Below, piece after piece: positions 8,082-16,556 of a stretch of DNA of 64,000 nucleotides (position 1 is its first letter; the number at the start of each line of letters is the position of its first letter). Made by a program: the position numbers and the translations under genes. This stretch comes from Sedimentisphaera sp050251615 (GTDB lineage Bacteria > Planctomycetota > Phycisphaerae > Sedimentisphaerales > Sedimentisphaeraceae), in contig JBFWMM010000006.1 in NCBI GenBank assembly GCA_050251615.1, positions 1 through 64,000 on the forward strand, given 5' to 3'. The notes beneath the pieces are model-generated. The model saw only the letters and a program-made list of their open reading frames with translations. It was not told where the DNA came from and did no database searches.

Positions 8082-9032
8082 ATGCCTCTGGTAACAACAA
8101 AGAAAATGTTTGAAGCAGCATACAAGGGCGGTTTCGCCGTTGGCGCGTTCAACGTGAACAACATGGAGATCACGCAGGGTATCGTCAATGCCGTAGCGGC
8201 TACAAAATCCCCGCTGATTCTTCAGATTTCGCGCGGCGCAAGGTCCTACGCAAGCATGCCATACCTCAAGGCTATCATCGATGTAGCAGTTGCTGAAAAC
8301 CCCGAGATACCGATCTGCATGCACCTCGACCACGGCGACACCTTCGAGACATGCAAGCAGTGCGTTGATGACGGCTTCACAAGCGTTATGATCGACGGCT
8401 CACATCACAGCTTCGAGGACAACATCGCGCTCACAAAGAAAGTTGTTGAGTACGCACACGCTCACGGCGTTGTTGTTGAGGCAGAGCTCGGCCAACTTGG
8501 CGGCATCGAAGAGGATGTTGTCGGCCTGAGCCACGAAGACGTAATGAACCACCTTACAGATCCCGACCAGGCTGTTGAGTTCGTGGAAAAGACCGGTGTT
8601 GACTCACTTGCCATCGCCTGCGGCACAAGCCACGGCGCATACAAATTCAAAGAAGCACCGAAGCTCGCTTTCAACGTAATCGAAGAAATCGCTGCCAAGA
8701 TGCCCGGCTATCCGCTGGTTATGCACGGTTCAAGCTCGGTTCTTCCCGAGTTCAAGGACCTCATCAACAAGTACGGCGGCGCAATGCCCGATGCTATGGG
8801 CGTTCCGGAAGACGCAATCACCAAGGCTGCACACATGGCTGTCTGCAAGATCAACATCGACACAGACCTTCGCATGGCCCTTACCGCAAAGATCCGCGAA
8901 GTATTCGCGACAGATCCCGCAGAGTTCGACCCACGCAAGTACCTCGGCCCGGGTCGTGATGCCATTGAGAAGATGGTTCTGCACAAATTGGCCGTTCTCG
9001 GCTGCGCAGGCAAGGCTGCTGAATGCCTCTAA
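8082..9032 (+). CDS. fba: Class II fructose-bisphosphate aldolase
   Basis: Zinc-dependent aldolase of glycolysis and gluconeogenesis, interconverting fructose 1,6-bisphosphate with dihydroxyacetone phosphate and glyceraldehyde 3-phosphate. In the 316-aa protein the catalytic Asp83 and zinc ligand His84 lie in HLDHGD. Further zinc ligands are probably His184 (GTSHGAYKF) and His215 (VMHGSSS), and NIDTD binds substrate phosphate. Length and motifs match the class II type A/B families. It has its own promoter and terminator, so it is likely expressed alone. Tagatose-bisphosphate aldolases share the fold and cannot be fully excluded. Confidence 0.92.
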   Translation: MPLVTTKKMFEAAYKGGFAVGAFNVNNMEITQGIVNAVAATKSPLILQISRGARSYASMPYLKAIIDVAVAENPEIPICMHLDHGDTFETCKQCVDDGFTSVMIDGSHHSFEDNIALTKKVVEYAHAHGVVVEAELGQLGGIEEDVVGLSHEDVMNHLTDPDQAVEFVEKTGVDSLAIACGTSHGAYKFKEAPKLAFNVIEEIAAKMPGYPLVMHGSSSVLPEFKDLINKYGGAMPDAMGVPEDAITKAAHMAVCKINIDTDLRMALTAKIREVFATDPAEFDPRKYLGPGRDAIEKMVLHKLAVLGCAGKAAECL

Positions 9033-9057
9033 GCCAATCGGCATAGAATCACAAATC

Positions 9058-9094
9058 AAAAGAGCTCACGTTGAAAAACGCGGGCTCTTTTTTT
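9058..9094 (+). terminator. Intrinsic terminator after fba
   Basis: AAAGAGC...GCTCTTT hairpin with a G-U pair and one mismatch, followed by a T-run, 26 nt after the fba stop codon. Confidence 0.75.
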
Positions 9095-9136
9095 GCTTAC
9101 GGCCTTAAGCTGTAAGTAGATATCAGGCGAATTAAA

Positions 9137-9165
9137 TTGTCATACGCGCCTGAATCCTTTATAAT
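9137..9165 (+). promoter_or_regulatory. Putative sigma-70 promoter of the secreted beta-helix protein gene
   Basis: TTGTCA (9137-9142) and a perfect TATAAT (9160-9165) with a 17-nt spacer. A short palindrome TGTGA-GT-TCACA (9180-9191) lies just after the expected start site and could be an operator. Confidence 0.6.
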
Positions 9166-9232
9166 CTCAACCAACTCTGTGTGAGTTCACAGGGGCTATG
9201 TTATTATCATTACGATATGATTTGGTGAGAAA

Positions 9233-12094
9233 ATGAAGAACAGGAGCTCATTCGTGGTTTCGCCTGTATTCAAGGCTTCCAATATGCTTTTTGTTATGCT
9301 GCTTGTCGCGGCTGTTATGCCTGTCTTGGAGAGTAAGGCGGCAATTGCGGTGAACGGAGTATCAACGCAAAACGTCTATTCCGATAGTGCAACATTCGCG
9401 GTTGTTCCTGAAGTGGGATACGACTACTCCGCGCTGCTTAATGGCGAGCCGGTCGCGGTCGGTTCGGATGTTGTTGTTGATGCACCCGACTACTACGAGC
9501 TTGCCGTAAGCAGGGTAAACCAGGCCACGTTGGCAGAGGAAAGCCTGCTTGTGCAGTTTGTCGTGCGGGCGAGCGAGCGCTTTGATACGGAGTGGGGGTT
9601 GCCGCTGTGGACGCCGTTTCCGTTGATTGATTCGGCGGCAGGGGAGTTTGAGGACTCGGAGATAAAGATTGTAACCCCCGCCACCTATCCTTTAGGGCTT
9701 GAGATCCCTGTTATCGCGAGAGTTTCCGGCTCTACCGGCAAGAGGACGGGCGTAAACGGGAAGGTTGTTGCGCAGGGCTTCGAGGATTACCCATTGCAGC
9801 TTCTTCGCGGCACAGGCTCGGTATTTCTGCCCGCCGCAACAGCTTCGGGTGTTATTAACTACAATGCCTCGGTCAAAGGCCTGCAAGCGCAAAAAAACAT
9901 CAACATCGAATCTGCTACCGTCTGGACAAATACCTCGGGCACCATCAGCACCGATACGGACTGGGGCGAAAACGCCCGCATAAAAATCACAGCCACCCTC
10001 ACGATAGCCGAAAACACAACTCTCACCATCGGCGCGGGAAGCGTGGTTGTTGTGGCGCCGGGGGTGTCTGTGGGCGTTGGCGGGCATATCATCGTTAACG
10101 GTTCAGATGCTACCCCCGTAGTATTCACGGCGCAGGACAGGGACAAGCCGTGGGGCGGATTTCTCTTTGAATCCGCATCTTGCAGCGGTACGATGACGGG
10201 AGCCATCTTTACAGCGAGCGGCGCTGATTCCAACTGGTTCCCCACACACAAATCAGGCGATTTCTACCACAAGCCGCAGCAATGTTTGTTTTATCTCAGC
10301 GGCGGTAGCCGGCTCAATCTCACAAGCTGCTATATGACCGAGCATTACGGCCAGCTCGGCCACGGCGAAGATTCCTACCTTGATATGACAGGCTGTCTTG
10401 TGCAGAAGTTTATAACCTGCGGCCAGTACAACGCAGGCAGCGTTAATGCGACAGACTGTGCATTGATAGAATTTCCTGCCGATAGAAGTGCCTTTGCAGA
10501 TTCGGACAACGACGTTATCTACCTCAACGGAGGCCCTCATTCGTTTACCGATTGCCTTATGGGCTGGACGCTCGATGACGGCATTGACGCAGGCGAAGGC
10601 GAGACGGGCGCCGTAACGATCAGTGGCTGTTGGTTTGAGTCGTGTATTCACGAGGCCACCGCCTGGTCTTGCAGCACGGGCGCCGAAAGGTACGCGCAGA
10701 TCAACGATTCCGTCTTTATAAACTGCGGGCAGGCGATTGAGTGCGGCTATAACAGCCCGATTATCACGGCAACAAATGTCTTATGCACGGCGAATGTCTC
10801 GGGTGCGCGCTTCGGCGATAACTACGGCAGGTCTTACACGGGCTCTCTGGAGGTGCGCGATTCGCTTCTGCTGTTCAATTACAGAGATATAATGAACCGC
10901 ACGTGGAACGACTGGCAGGAACATCTCTCACAGACCGATATTCAGGGCAATCTCGCGAGCGCGTTGCCCGAGAGCTACCCCGACAATACCTTATGGGACT
11001 CGCAGGAGCCTGCGCACCTTGCCAGGCTGGGTTATTTCCTGCCGACAGCCGCTTCGGTTGTGGGCGTGGGGATTACCTCCGGCGAAAATTACCTCGACCT
11101 GCCGGAAGATATGCTTGAGTATGCAGTGCCCGTGCGGCTCAGTACATTCACCACCGCCTCTGTTTCGGTGGATTATGCCGTAAACACAAACCTCGGCCAC
11201 GTAACGGCGGGCGTTATGAATTATGTCGCGGGCGAGAGCCTCAAGAGCATAGATTTCACGCTTGGGAGCCTTGAAGGGGTGAGGTGGGTGAGTGTTGTGC
11301 TTAGTAATCCTGTGAATGCGGAGATTACAAACTACGGCAGGGTTGTCTATGAAAAGCCCTATGAGCTTCAGAACAGGCTTCTTAGCGGCGGGGAGCAGTG
11401 GGAGTATTTCAAGGGGCAAAGCGAACCGCCCGCTGATTGGAACAGCGCTGCCTTCGCCCCGAGCGAGCCCTGGCTCACGGGAGAAACGCCGTTCGGCTAT
11501 GATACCGACTCAAACGGCAATCTGCCCTGCATCACGACCGTGCTTTCTGATATGAGGGGCAACTACTACAGCCTCTATGCACGTAACAGCTTTACGATTC
11601 ACGCTCCTTCACGCGTAACAGGCCTTGTGATGTCTGTAAAATGGGATGATGGATTTATTGCCTATATCAACGGGGTGCCCGTGAGCAATCAGTACGGCCC
11701 TGCCGTTGTAGCTTACAATCAGCCGGCAAGCACGAGCAACCACGAGGCCTACTGCGACAGCGCGATGACGGAGTTTGACCTCTCTGATTACATCTCTCTT
11801 TTGAATGCGGGTGAGAACGTGCTTGCGTTTCAGGTGCATAATGCGACTATAAACAGCAGTGATATGTTCTTTAATGCGCGGCTTGATTGCGCAGAGCGGC
11901 CGGCTGCGGGGGATTTTGAGCCGGATGGGGATGTCGATTTTGCCGACCTTACCCTGTTTGCTTCGGCTTGGCTTTCCGCTGACGGGGCGGTTGCTTATGA
12001 CTGGATTTTCGACATAGACCCCGATATGAACGGCGTGATAGACCTCGCCGACTGGGCGGTGTTTGTGCAGAATTGGTTCAACGCCGCACAATAG
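9233..12094 (+). CDS. Secreted beta-helix protein with dockerin-like C-terminus
   Basis: A 953-aa protein with a signal peptide (SNMLFVMLLVAAVMPVLESKA). Residues about 230-560 resemble a right-handed parallel beta-helix (repeats such as GGSRLNLTSCYMTEH and LNGGPHSFTDCLMGW), common in polysaccharide lyases and adhesins. A beta-sandwich region follows (FTIHAPSRVTGLVMSVKWDD to GENVLAFQVHNA), of the kind found near CotH/lamin-tail proteins. The last 60 residues hold two EF-hand-like loops (DGDVDFADLTLFASAW and DPDMNGVIDLADWAVFVQNW), matching planctomycete type I dockerin-like modules. No catalytic residues could be assigned. It is probably an extracellular glycan-binding or glycan-degrading protein. 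Confidence 0.7.
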   Translation: MKNRSSFVVSPVFKASNMLFVMLLVAAVMPVLESKAAIAVNGVSTQNVYSDSATFAVVPEVGYDYSALLNGEPVAVGSDVVVDAPDYYELAVSRVNQATLAEESLLVQFVVRASERFDTEWGLPLWTPFPLIDSAAGEFEDSEIKIVTPATYPLGLEIPVIARVSGSTGKRTGVNGKVVAQGFEDYPLQLLRGTGSVFLPAATASGVINYNASVKGLQAQKNINIESATVWTNTSGTISTDTDWGENARIKITATLTIAENTTLTIGAGSVVVVAPGVSVGVGGHIIVNGSDATPVVFTAQDRDKPWGGFLFESASCSGTMTGAIFTASGADSNWFPTHKSGDFYHKPQQCLFYLSGGSRLNLTSCYMTEHYGQLGHGEDSYLDMTGCLVQKFITCGQYNAGSVNATDCALIEFPADRSAFADSDNDVIYLNGGPHSFTDCLMGWTLDDGIDAGEGETGAVTISGCWFESCIHEATAWSCSTGAERYAQINDSVFINCGQAIECGYNSPIITATNVLCTANVSGARFGDNYGRSYTGSLEVRDSLLLFNYRDIMNRTWNDWQEHLSQTDIQGNLASALPESYPDNTLWDSQEPAHLARLGYFLPTAASVVGVGITSGENYLDLPEDMLEYAVPVRLSTFTTASVSVDYAVNTNLGHVTAGVMNYVAGESLKSIDFTLGSLEGVRWVSVVLSNPVNAEITNYGRVVYEKPYELQNRLLSGGEQWEYFKGQSEPPADWNSAAFAPSEPWLTGETPFGYDTDSNGNLPCITTVLSDMRGNYYSLYARNSFTIHAPSRVTGLVMSVKWDDGFIAYINGVPVSNQYGPAVVAYNQPASTSNHEAYCDSAMTEFDLSDYISLLNAGENVLAFQVHNATINSSDMFFNARLDCAERPAAGDFEPDGDVDFADLTLFASAWLSADGAVAYDWIFDIDPDMNGVIDLADWAVFVQNWFNAAQ

Positions 12095-12148
12095 TATGGA
12101 GAAAGCAATCTGTTTCTTATCTGTTGTATTTTTCGGAGGCTACGTATA

Positions 12149-12940
12149 ATGATATCCGATATGACAGACGAAAAACACAAAACAAACTACCACACCCATA
12201 CCTACCGATGCATGCACGCTGTGGGTGATGTGCGTGATTACTGTGAGGCTGCGATTGCCGCCGGCCTTACCACTCTCGGAATCAGCGACCATACACCTCT
12301 GCCGGACGGCAAATGGCCGGGTATCCGTATGGGCTCCGGCGACCTCGAGTCGTACTGCGCCGATGTGCTTTCAGAGCGAGAGAGGCTCGTCGGCAAGCTT
12401 GATGTGCGGCTGGGGATGGAGTGCGAGTATTTTCCACGATACGCGAATTTTTATGAAGACGTCCTGCGCGGGCAGGCGGGCGTTGAGTATCTCGCCCTGG
12501 GACTGCATTTCTACCCCTATGACGGCGCGGAGGTGAGTACGCATCATTTTTCCATGAATGAGGAAGCGCTGGAGAGCTATACGGATTTGATGGTCGATGC
12601 GATTCGTTCGGGGCTGTTTGATTTTGTTGCACATCCGGATTTGTTTATGGCGAAATACCCCGATTTCGATGCACACGCAAGGCGCTGCTCGGAGAGGATA
12701 TGCAGGGCGGCGGCTGATATGAAGACTCCGCTTGAGATAAACGGCTACGGCTTCAGCCGCACAGACTTCACCGGCTACCCGAACTACAATTTTTGGCAGG
12801 TTGCTAAGGAGAACGGCGCCAAAGCAATCATAAACTCGGACGCCCACAGGCCGCAGGATATAGTCGTCTGTTTTGATAAGTGCCTTGCACTCGCCGCTGA
12901 GACGGGCCTTGAAATTCAAAACAGCCTCTCCGCTTCCTGA
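12149..12940 (+). CDS. PHP-domain phosphatase, histidinol-phosphatase-like
   Basis: A 263-aa protein with the metal-binding motifs of the PHP fold in order: HTHTYRCMH, ISDHTPLPDG, GMECEYF, HFYPYDG, HPDLF and a C-terminal NSDAHRPQDI. HisJ-type histidinol-phosphatases have this layout and length and would make histidinol from its phosphate. No other his genes are nearby, so another phosphoester substrate is possible. A GGAGG ribosome binding site lies about 10 nt before the ATG at 12149. The gene follows the dockerin protein by 54 bp and may share its transcript. Confidence 0.8.
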   Translation: MISDMTDEKHKTNYHTHTYRCMHAVGDVRDYCEAAIAAGLTTLGISDHTPLPDGKWPGIRMGSGDLESYCADVLSERERLVGKLDVRLGMECEYFPRYANFYEDVLRGQAGVEYLALGLHFYPYDGAEVSTHHFSMNEEALESYTDLMVDAIRSGLFDFVAHPDLFMAKYPDFDAHARRCSERICRAAADMKTPLEINGYGFSRTDFTGYPNYNFWQVAKENGAKAIINSDAHRPQDIVVCFDKCLALAAETGLEIQNSLSAS

Positions 12941-12994
12941 TGGCTCGATAAATCGCGGCCTCGACGGCAGGGATTTGTAATCTCGTATCTTCGC

Positions 12995-13246
12995 TTACTG
13001 CGTCATCTTCACAACTTTTGTCTGCGAGATTGGCTCGGTGGGCGTTCCGAAGTCCACAATCTGAGATTCAGCTCTCTCCCAGAGATGCCCTGTGCGGGTG
13101 TCGAGGATATACACTTCGCTCGAGGAGCCGGCTGAAATCTGGAACGAGCCCGCCTGAGACCAGTTATCCGCGCCCATGCAGGCCGCCAGAGCCAGTCCGC
13201 CGGCAATGCCGATCAATGTGTTTCTTGTGCTTTTCTTTATTTTCAT
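12995..13246 (-). CDS. Small predicted lipoprotein, unknown function
   Basis: 83 aa. The N-terminus is basic and hydrophobic and ends in a lipobox LAAC (Cys23), so it should be lipid-anchored. The mature part of about 60 residues contains YILDTRTGHLW, a motif reminiscent of a single beta-propeller or quinoprotein-like blade found in small hypothetical proteins. An AAGGA ribosome binding site precedes the ATG. It lies downstream of the galactokinase-like gene on the same strand, beyond a terminator. No function can be given. Confidence 0.6.
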   Translation of the reverse strand: MKIKKSTRNTLIGIAGGLALAACMGADNWSQAGSFQISAGSSSEVYILDTRTGHLWERAESQIVDFGTPTEPISQTKVVKMTQ

Positions 13247-13319
13247 CGTTTATCCTTCCGTGTCTTAGTTCGATGGTATGACATTGCCGGCCCTGCGTAC
13301 AGGGCCTCGCTGAACTGAT

Positions 13320-13352
13320 AAAAAACCCGCAGACTTGTTAGAATCGGCGGGC
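13320..13352 (-). terminator. Intrinsic terminator after the galactokinase-like gene
   Basis: CCCGC/GCGGG inverted repeat (13326-13330 and 13347-13351), followed on the minus strand by a run of T, 24 nt past the stop codon. Confidence 0.65.
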
Positions 13353-13375
13353 TTTGTTTGTTTGTGTATTTTTTG

Positions 13376-14614
13376 TCAGAGCGCGCCGTCGAGCAGCTTT
13401 ATGCCGTCAACAACCTTGCACACATGCACTGCGTACTTATTTGCGAAGTCGGGGTGGCTGCGCGGGTATGCGATGTCCACTGCCTGCTTTACCTGCTCCA
13501 CAGCTTCCGCTTTGACCAGTGCGCCTGCCGCGCCCTTGTCGCCACCGCCGAGCATTCTCTCGCCAAGTACGCCGTCAACCGTTCGTACGATGTCGCACAT
13601 ACTCTCAAGCTCGGGGCCGCTGATGACGTAGTCATCGCGCAGGCCGATGCCATCCTGTCTGAATATTGAGCCGACCGTTTCGATGTCGCCATCGCGCCAG
13701 GCCTGAAGCATCTGGTAGAAGCGCTTCTGAGCGTTATAGATGTAAACGAGTCTTTTTACAAGCCCCGGCTCCGTTATGGAGAAGTGGTTGTAGATGCGGT
13801 TGTAGAGGTCTTCATTGCGAACGTCCGCAAGGCAGTTGATCTCGAAGCCCGCGTCCTGTGCTTTTTCTACGAGTTCTTCGCATTCAGCCCTGCGCACTCT
13901 ATATGTGGACTTCTCAAGCCCCGGGCGTACTGTACCGGTGTCCAGGCCTACGATGCGGAAATCGGTTGCGCCATCGCCGAGCGGTACATAGTTGATGCTT
14001 CTGTCGGCGGGGTTGTAGTGTGTGCCCATTCCCTCTTTCGCGAAGAGAATCATAATCTGGTCGAGTTCGCCGCATGGGGAGCCGATGTAGTTGTTTTCGA
14101 TTGCCACGGCGATGTCTATTATTTCAAGCTGGTTTTCGATCTCTATGCCGCTTGCATCGCACATGGAGATGATGAGGTTCAGCGCGAGGGATGCCGAACG
14201 GCTCATGCCGCCGCCGGGGATATTGCCGTAGAGAACGGCATCAAAGCCCTCAGTGAGCTTGTAGCCCTTGTCGCGGAGCATATACTCTGCACCGAAGGCA
14301 AATCTGCCCCATGAATCTCGCACGCTGAAGGGTGCCGGAACCTTGCCGATCTGAAACTCGATTACGCCGTCTTCGGGGAAGTTGCCGCTGAACAGGCGGA
14401 ATTTGTTCGTGCCGTTGGGCTTGAACGCCATCCAGATAAACCTGTCGGTGCCAACGCCGAAGAGTTCGGTGCCGTTGTAGTCGCCGTGCTCTACGCCAAG
14501 GCAGAAACGCGATGAGCTTCTGCGTACCTTGCCGCCGGCAATATCAAGGCCGTTGTCAGCAGCCAGTTCTTTAAGTTTTGCAATAATCTGTTTGTCTTGA
14601 TCGGTCGTATTCAT
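13376..14614 (-). CDS. GHMP kinase, galactokinase-like
   Basis: A 412-aa sugar kinase of the GHMP superfamily. GVEHGDYNG near the N-terminus corresponds to the galactokinase signature GEHTDYNGG but is divergent. The ATP-binding loop is GGGMSRSASLALN, SPCGELDQIM follows, and the C-terminal motif is MLGGGDKGAAGALV. RVRRAECEE resembles the galactokinase region after the active site. It should phosphorylate galactose or a related sugar at C1. The divergent first motif leaves room for another sugar. It is on the same strand as accA and hpt but 118 bp from hpt. Confidence 0.75.
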   Translation of the reverse strand: MNTTDQDKQIIAKLKELAADNGLDIAGGKVRRSSSRFCLGVEHGDYNGTELFGVGTDRFIWMAFKPNGTNKFRLFSGNFPEDGVIEFQIGKVPAPFSVRDSWGRFAFGAEYMLRDKGYKLTEGFDAVLYGNIPGGGMSRSASLALNLIISMCDASGIEIENQLEIIDIAVAIENNYIGSPCGELDQIMILFAKEGMGTHYNPADRSINYVPLGDGATDFRIVGLDTGTVRPGLEKSTYRVRRAECEELVEKAQDAGFEINCLADVRNEDLYNRIYNHFSITEPGLVKRLVYIYNAQKRFYQMLQAWRDGDIETVGSIFRQDGIGLRDDYVISGPELESMCDIVRTVDGVLGERMLGGGDKGAAGALVKAEAVEQVKQAVDIAYPRSHPDFANKYAVHVCKVVDGIKLLDGAL

Positions 14615-14732
14615 AGACGGATACCCTTGAAAAAGTCTATTCTATTTACAGTTCAGGCGAGCGTCGAAACGCCGCAAAGTAACAAAGTATAAAATCTTAC
14701 CACGAATTGGCAACTGCAAAACGCAAGGTTTT

Positions 14733-15284
14733 CTATATTGTGGCGATGTAGTCAAGTTCGCGCAGCTGGCCTTTATAGTCAAGCCCGTAGCCCACGAAAA
14801 ACTCTTTGCGCTCTGTTTGCAGGGCTGAGAAATCCGACTGAATATCAACAGGCCTTTCTGTCAGCCGCTCCAGCAGCACACATACGGAAACCTGCTTTGC
14901 GCCTTTTTCGGTCATGATTTTTTTCAGAGTGTGCATTGTGCGGCCGCTGTCGAGGATGTCGTCGAGTAAAACGACGTTTTTGCCGCGGATATGATTGTTT
15001 TCAAGGCTGCCTGAGATTGTAACTGTGCCGCAGGAGACCTGCTCATAGCCATAGCTGGATGTCTTGATGGGGTGGTATTCCTTCTTCACTCCGCCGGCAG
15101 AGAGTATTTCGTCCAGCGCGGACGCAAATTTTCGGCCTCCTTCGAGGCTGTAGAATATGGTTGCATCTGCCCTCTCGGCTATGGGCCCGAGCCACTGAGC
15201 GCAGCGCTCAATAGCCTCGCGGATCTGTTCTTCATCGAACAGAATCTCCTTTACAACATCCTCTGCGCGCAGCTTGCCTGACAT
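14733..15284 (-). CDS. hpt: Hypoxanthine(-guanine) phosphoribosyltransferase
   Basis: A 183-aa purine-salvage enzyme making IMP or GMP from the base and PRPP. The PRPP-binding motif VVLLDDILDSGRT is diagnostic. FFVGYGLDYKGQLREL near the C-terminus is the purine-binding region, and TSSYGYEQ fits the flexible loop. Length is normal. It starts 9 bp after the accA stop codon and probably shares its transcript. Confidence 0.9.
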   Translation of the reverse strand: MSGKLRAEDVVKEILFDEEQIREAIERCAQWLGPIAERADATIFYSLEGGRKFASALDEILSAGGVKKEYHPIKTSSYGYEQVSCGTVTISGSLENNHIRGKNVVLLDDILDSGRTMHTLKKIMTEKGAKQVSVCVLLERLTERPVDIQSDFSALQTERKEFFVGYGLDYKGQLRELDYIATI

Positions 15285-15293
15285 AGCTTCGAT

Positions 15294-16253
15294 TTACGCC
15301 TTGATTGGAGAGCCGACGGAGGTGATCTTTTTGTACCTTGCACCGAGAATCTCGTTTATATCTCTGCTCTTTAGGTGGGACACCATGCGTACGATATAGC
15401 TCTCCACATTGTGGATTGCGGCGTATTTGTCTCTGTGTGCGCCCCCGAGAGGTTCAGGAATAACGTCATCAACAACGCCGAGCTTCGTGAGGTCAGCGGC
15501 GGTAATTTTGAGGGCCTCAGCGGCCTCTTCGGCTTTGGAGCCGTCGTGCCAGAGGATTGCCGCGCAGCCTTCGGGTGAGATGACGGAGTAGTATGCGTAT
15601 TGGAGCATTGCGAGCCTGTCGCCAACGCCTATTCCGAGCGCGCCGCCACTGCCGCCTTCACCGATTACGATGGAGAGGATGGGCGTTTTCAAGCGGCTCA
15701 TTTCCATGAGGTTGTACGCGATGGCTTGTGCCTGGCCGCGCTCTTCGGCGCCGATGCCCGGGTATGCGCCTGGTGTATCGATAAACGTAACCACGGGAAT
15801 CCCGAACTTCTCGGCGAGCTTCATATTTTTGATGGCCTTGCGGTATCCTTCGGGATTGGCGCAACCGAAGTTGCAGGCGACTTTCTCTTTAACGTCCTTG
15901 CCCTTCCTCTGGCCTACCACCAGCACCTTGTGGTGCCCGATGTGGCCGAAGCCGGTAACAATAGCCTTGTCGTCTCCAAAGGCGCGGTCGCCGTGCAGCT
16001 CGCTGAAATCCTTCACCATATAATGGAGGTAGTCGCTCATGATTGGGCGGTTTGGATGCCTCGAAACCTGCACTGTCTGCCAGGCTGTGAGATTGCCATA
16101 GGCCTCGCGAAGAAGCTCCACGCGCTTACGGTGGAGGTTGTGAACTTCGGTGCCCTCGGCGTTCGCCGCTTTGAGCTCAATGAGCTGCTTATCTATCTGG
16201 AGTATCTCCCGTTCAAAGGGAAGATAGTTGCTCTCTTTGAAAGTCTCAATCAC
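15294..16253 (-). CDS. accA: Acetyl-CoA carboxylase carboxyltransferase subunit alpha
   Basis: Alpha half of the carboxyltransferase that makes malonyl-CoA for fatty acid synthesis. Motifs include LHGDRAFGDDKAIVTGFG, FGCANPEGYRKA, FIDTPGAYPGIGAEERGQ, GEGGSGGALGIG and SVISPEGCAAIL. The start is taken as the GTG at 16253, which gives the usual N-terminal length (VIETFKESNYLPFE) and has an AAGAG element 5 nt upstream. The longer frame from a TTG at 16310 adds 19 atypical residues. The beta subunit accD is not in the window. hpt follows closely. Confidence 0.93.
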   Translation of the reverse strand: MIETFKESNYLPFEREILQIDKQLIELKAANAEGTEVHNLHRKRVELLREAYGNLTAWQTVQVSRHPNRPIMSDYLHYMVKDFSELHGDRAFGDDKAIVTGFGHIGHHKVLVVGQRKGKDVKEKVACNFGCANPEGYRKAIKNMKLAEKFGIPVVTFIDTPGAYPGIGAEERGQAQAIAYNLMEMSRLKTPILSIVIGEGGSGGALGIGVGDRLAMLQYAYYSVISPEGCAAILWHDGSKAEEAAEALKITAADLTKLGVVDDVIPEPLGGAHRDKYAAIHNVESYIVRMVSHLKSRDINEILGARYKKITSVGSPIKA

Positions 16254-16382
16254 TTTCGCTCTTTTCAAATAACTTGTATGTTGCCGAAAAACGGGCGCGT
16301 AAGCCCGCAAACGAGTGTTAAATTTTAGCTAACCGGTCGTTTTTTTCAACATAAAAGGATTTTTGCCTGCTTGTGTGTTTGT

Positions 16383-16556
16383 TCAGCTCTCTTTCCACAT
16401 CCACGAGCTTGCGGTAACGAACCATATAATCGTAGCAAACCACAAGATGGATTTGAGCGCCGGCAACTCAATCGTGCCGGTAATGAAAGTGAACGGGGAG
16501 ATCAGAACAACTGCGAGCGTGAGCCAGGAAACTATCTTTGTTGCGAGTTTAAGCAT
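16383..16556 (-). CDS. 57-aa two-span membrane protein overlapping the transporter gene
   Basis: An ORF of 57 codons with two hydrophobic spans (VSWLTLAVVLISPFTFITG and SILWFATIIWFVTASSWMW) and a short KES tail. Its ATG lies 8 bp inside the end of the upstream NCS1-type transporter gene, in another frame, an arrangement typical of translational coupling. Such small membrane proteins beside transporters can be accessory subunits, but no family was recognised. It is shorter than usual gene-calling cut-offs and easily missed. Confidence 0.6.
   Translation of the reverse strand: MLKLATKIVSWLTLAVVLISPFTFITGTIELPALKSILWFATIIWFVTASSWMWKES

Noticed and set aside
9180..9191. CRP binding site TGTGA-GT-TCACA
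   Set aside because: The spacer is 2 nt instead of 6, so it does not fit CRP; kept only as a possible operator.
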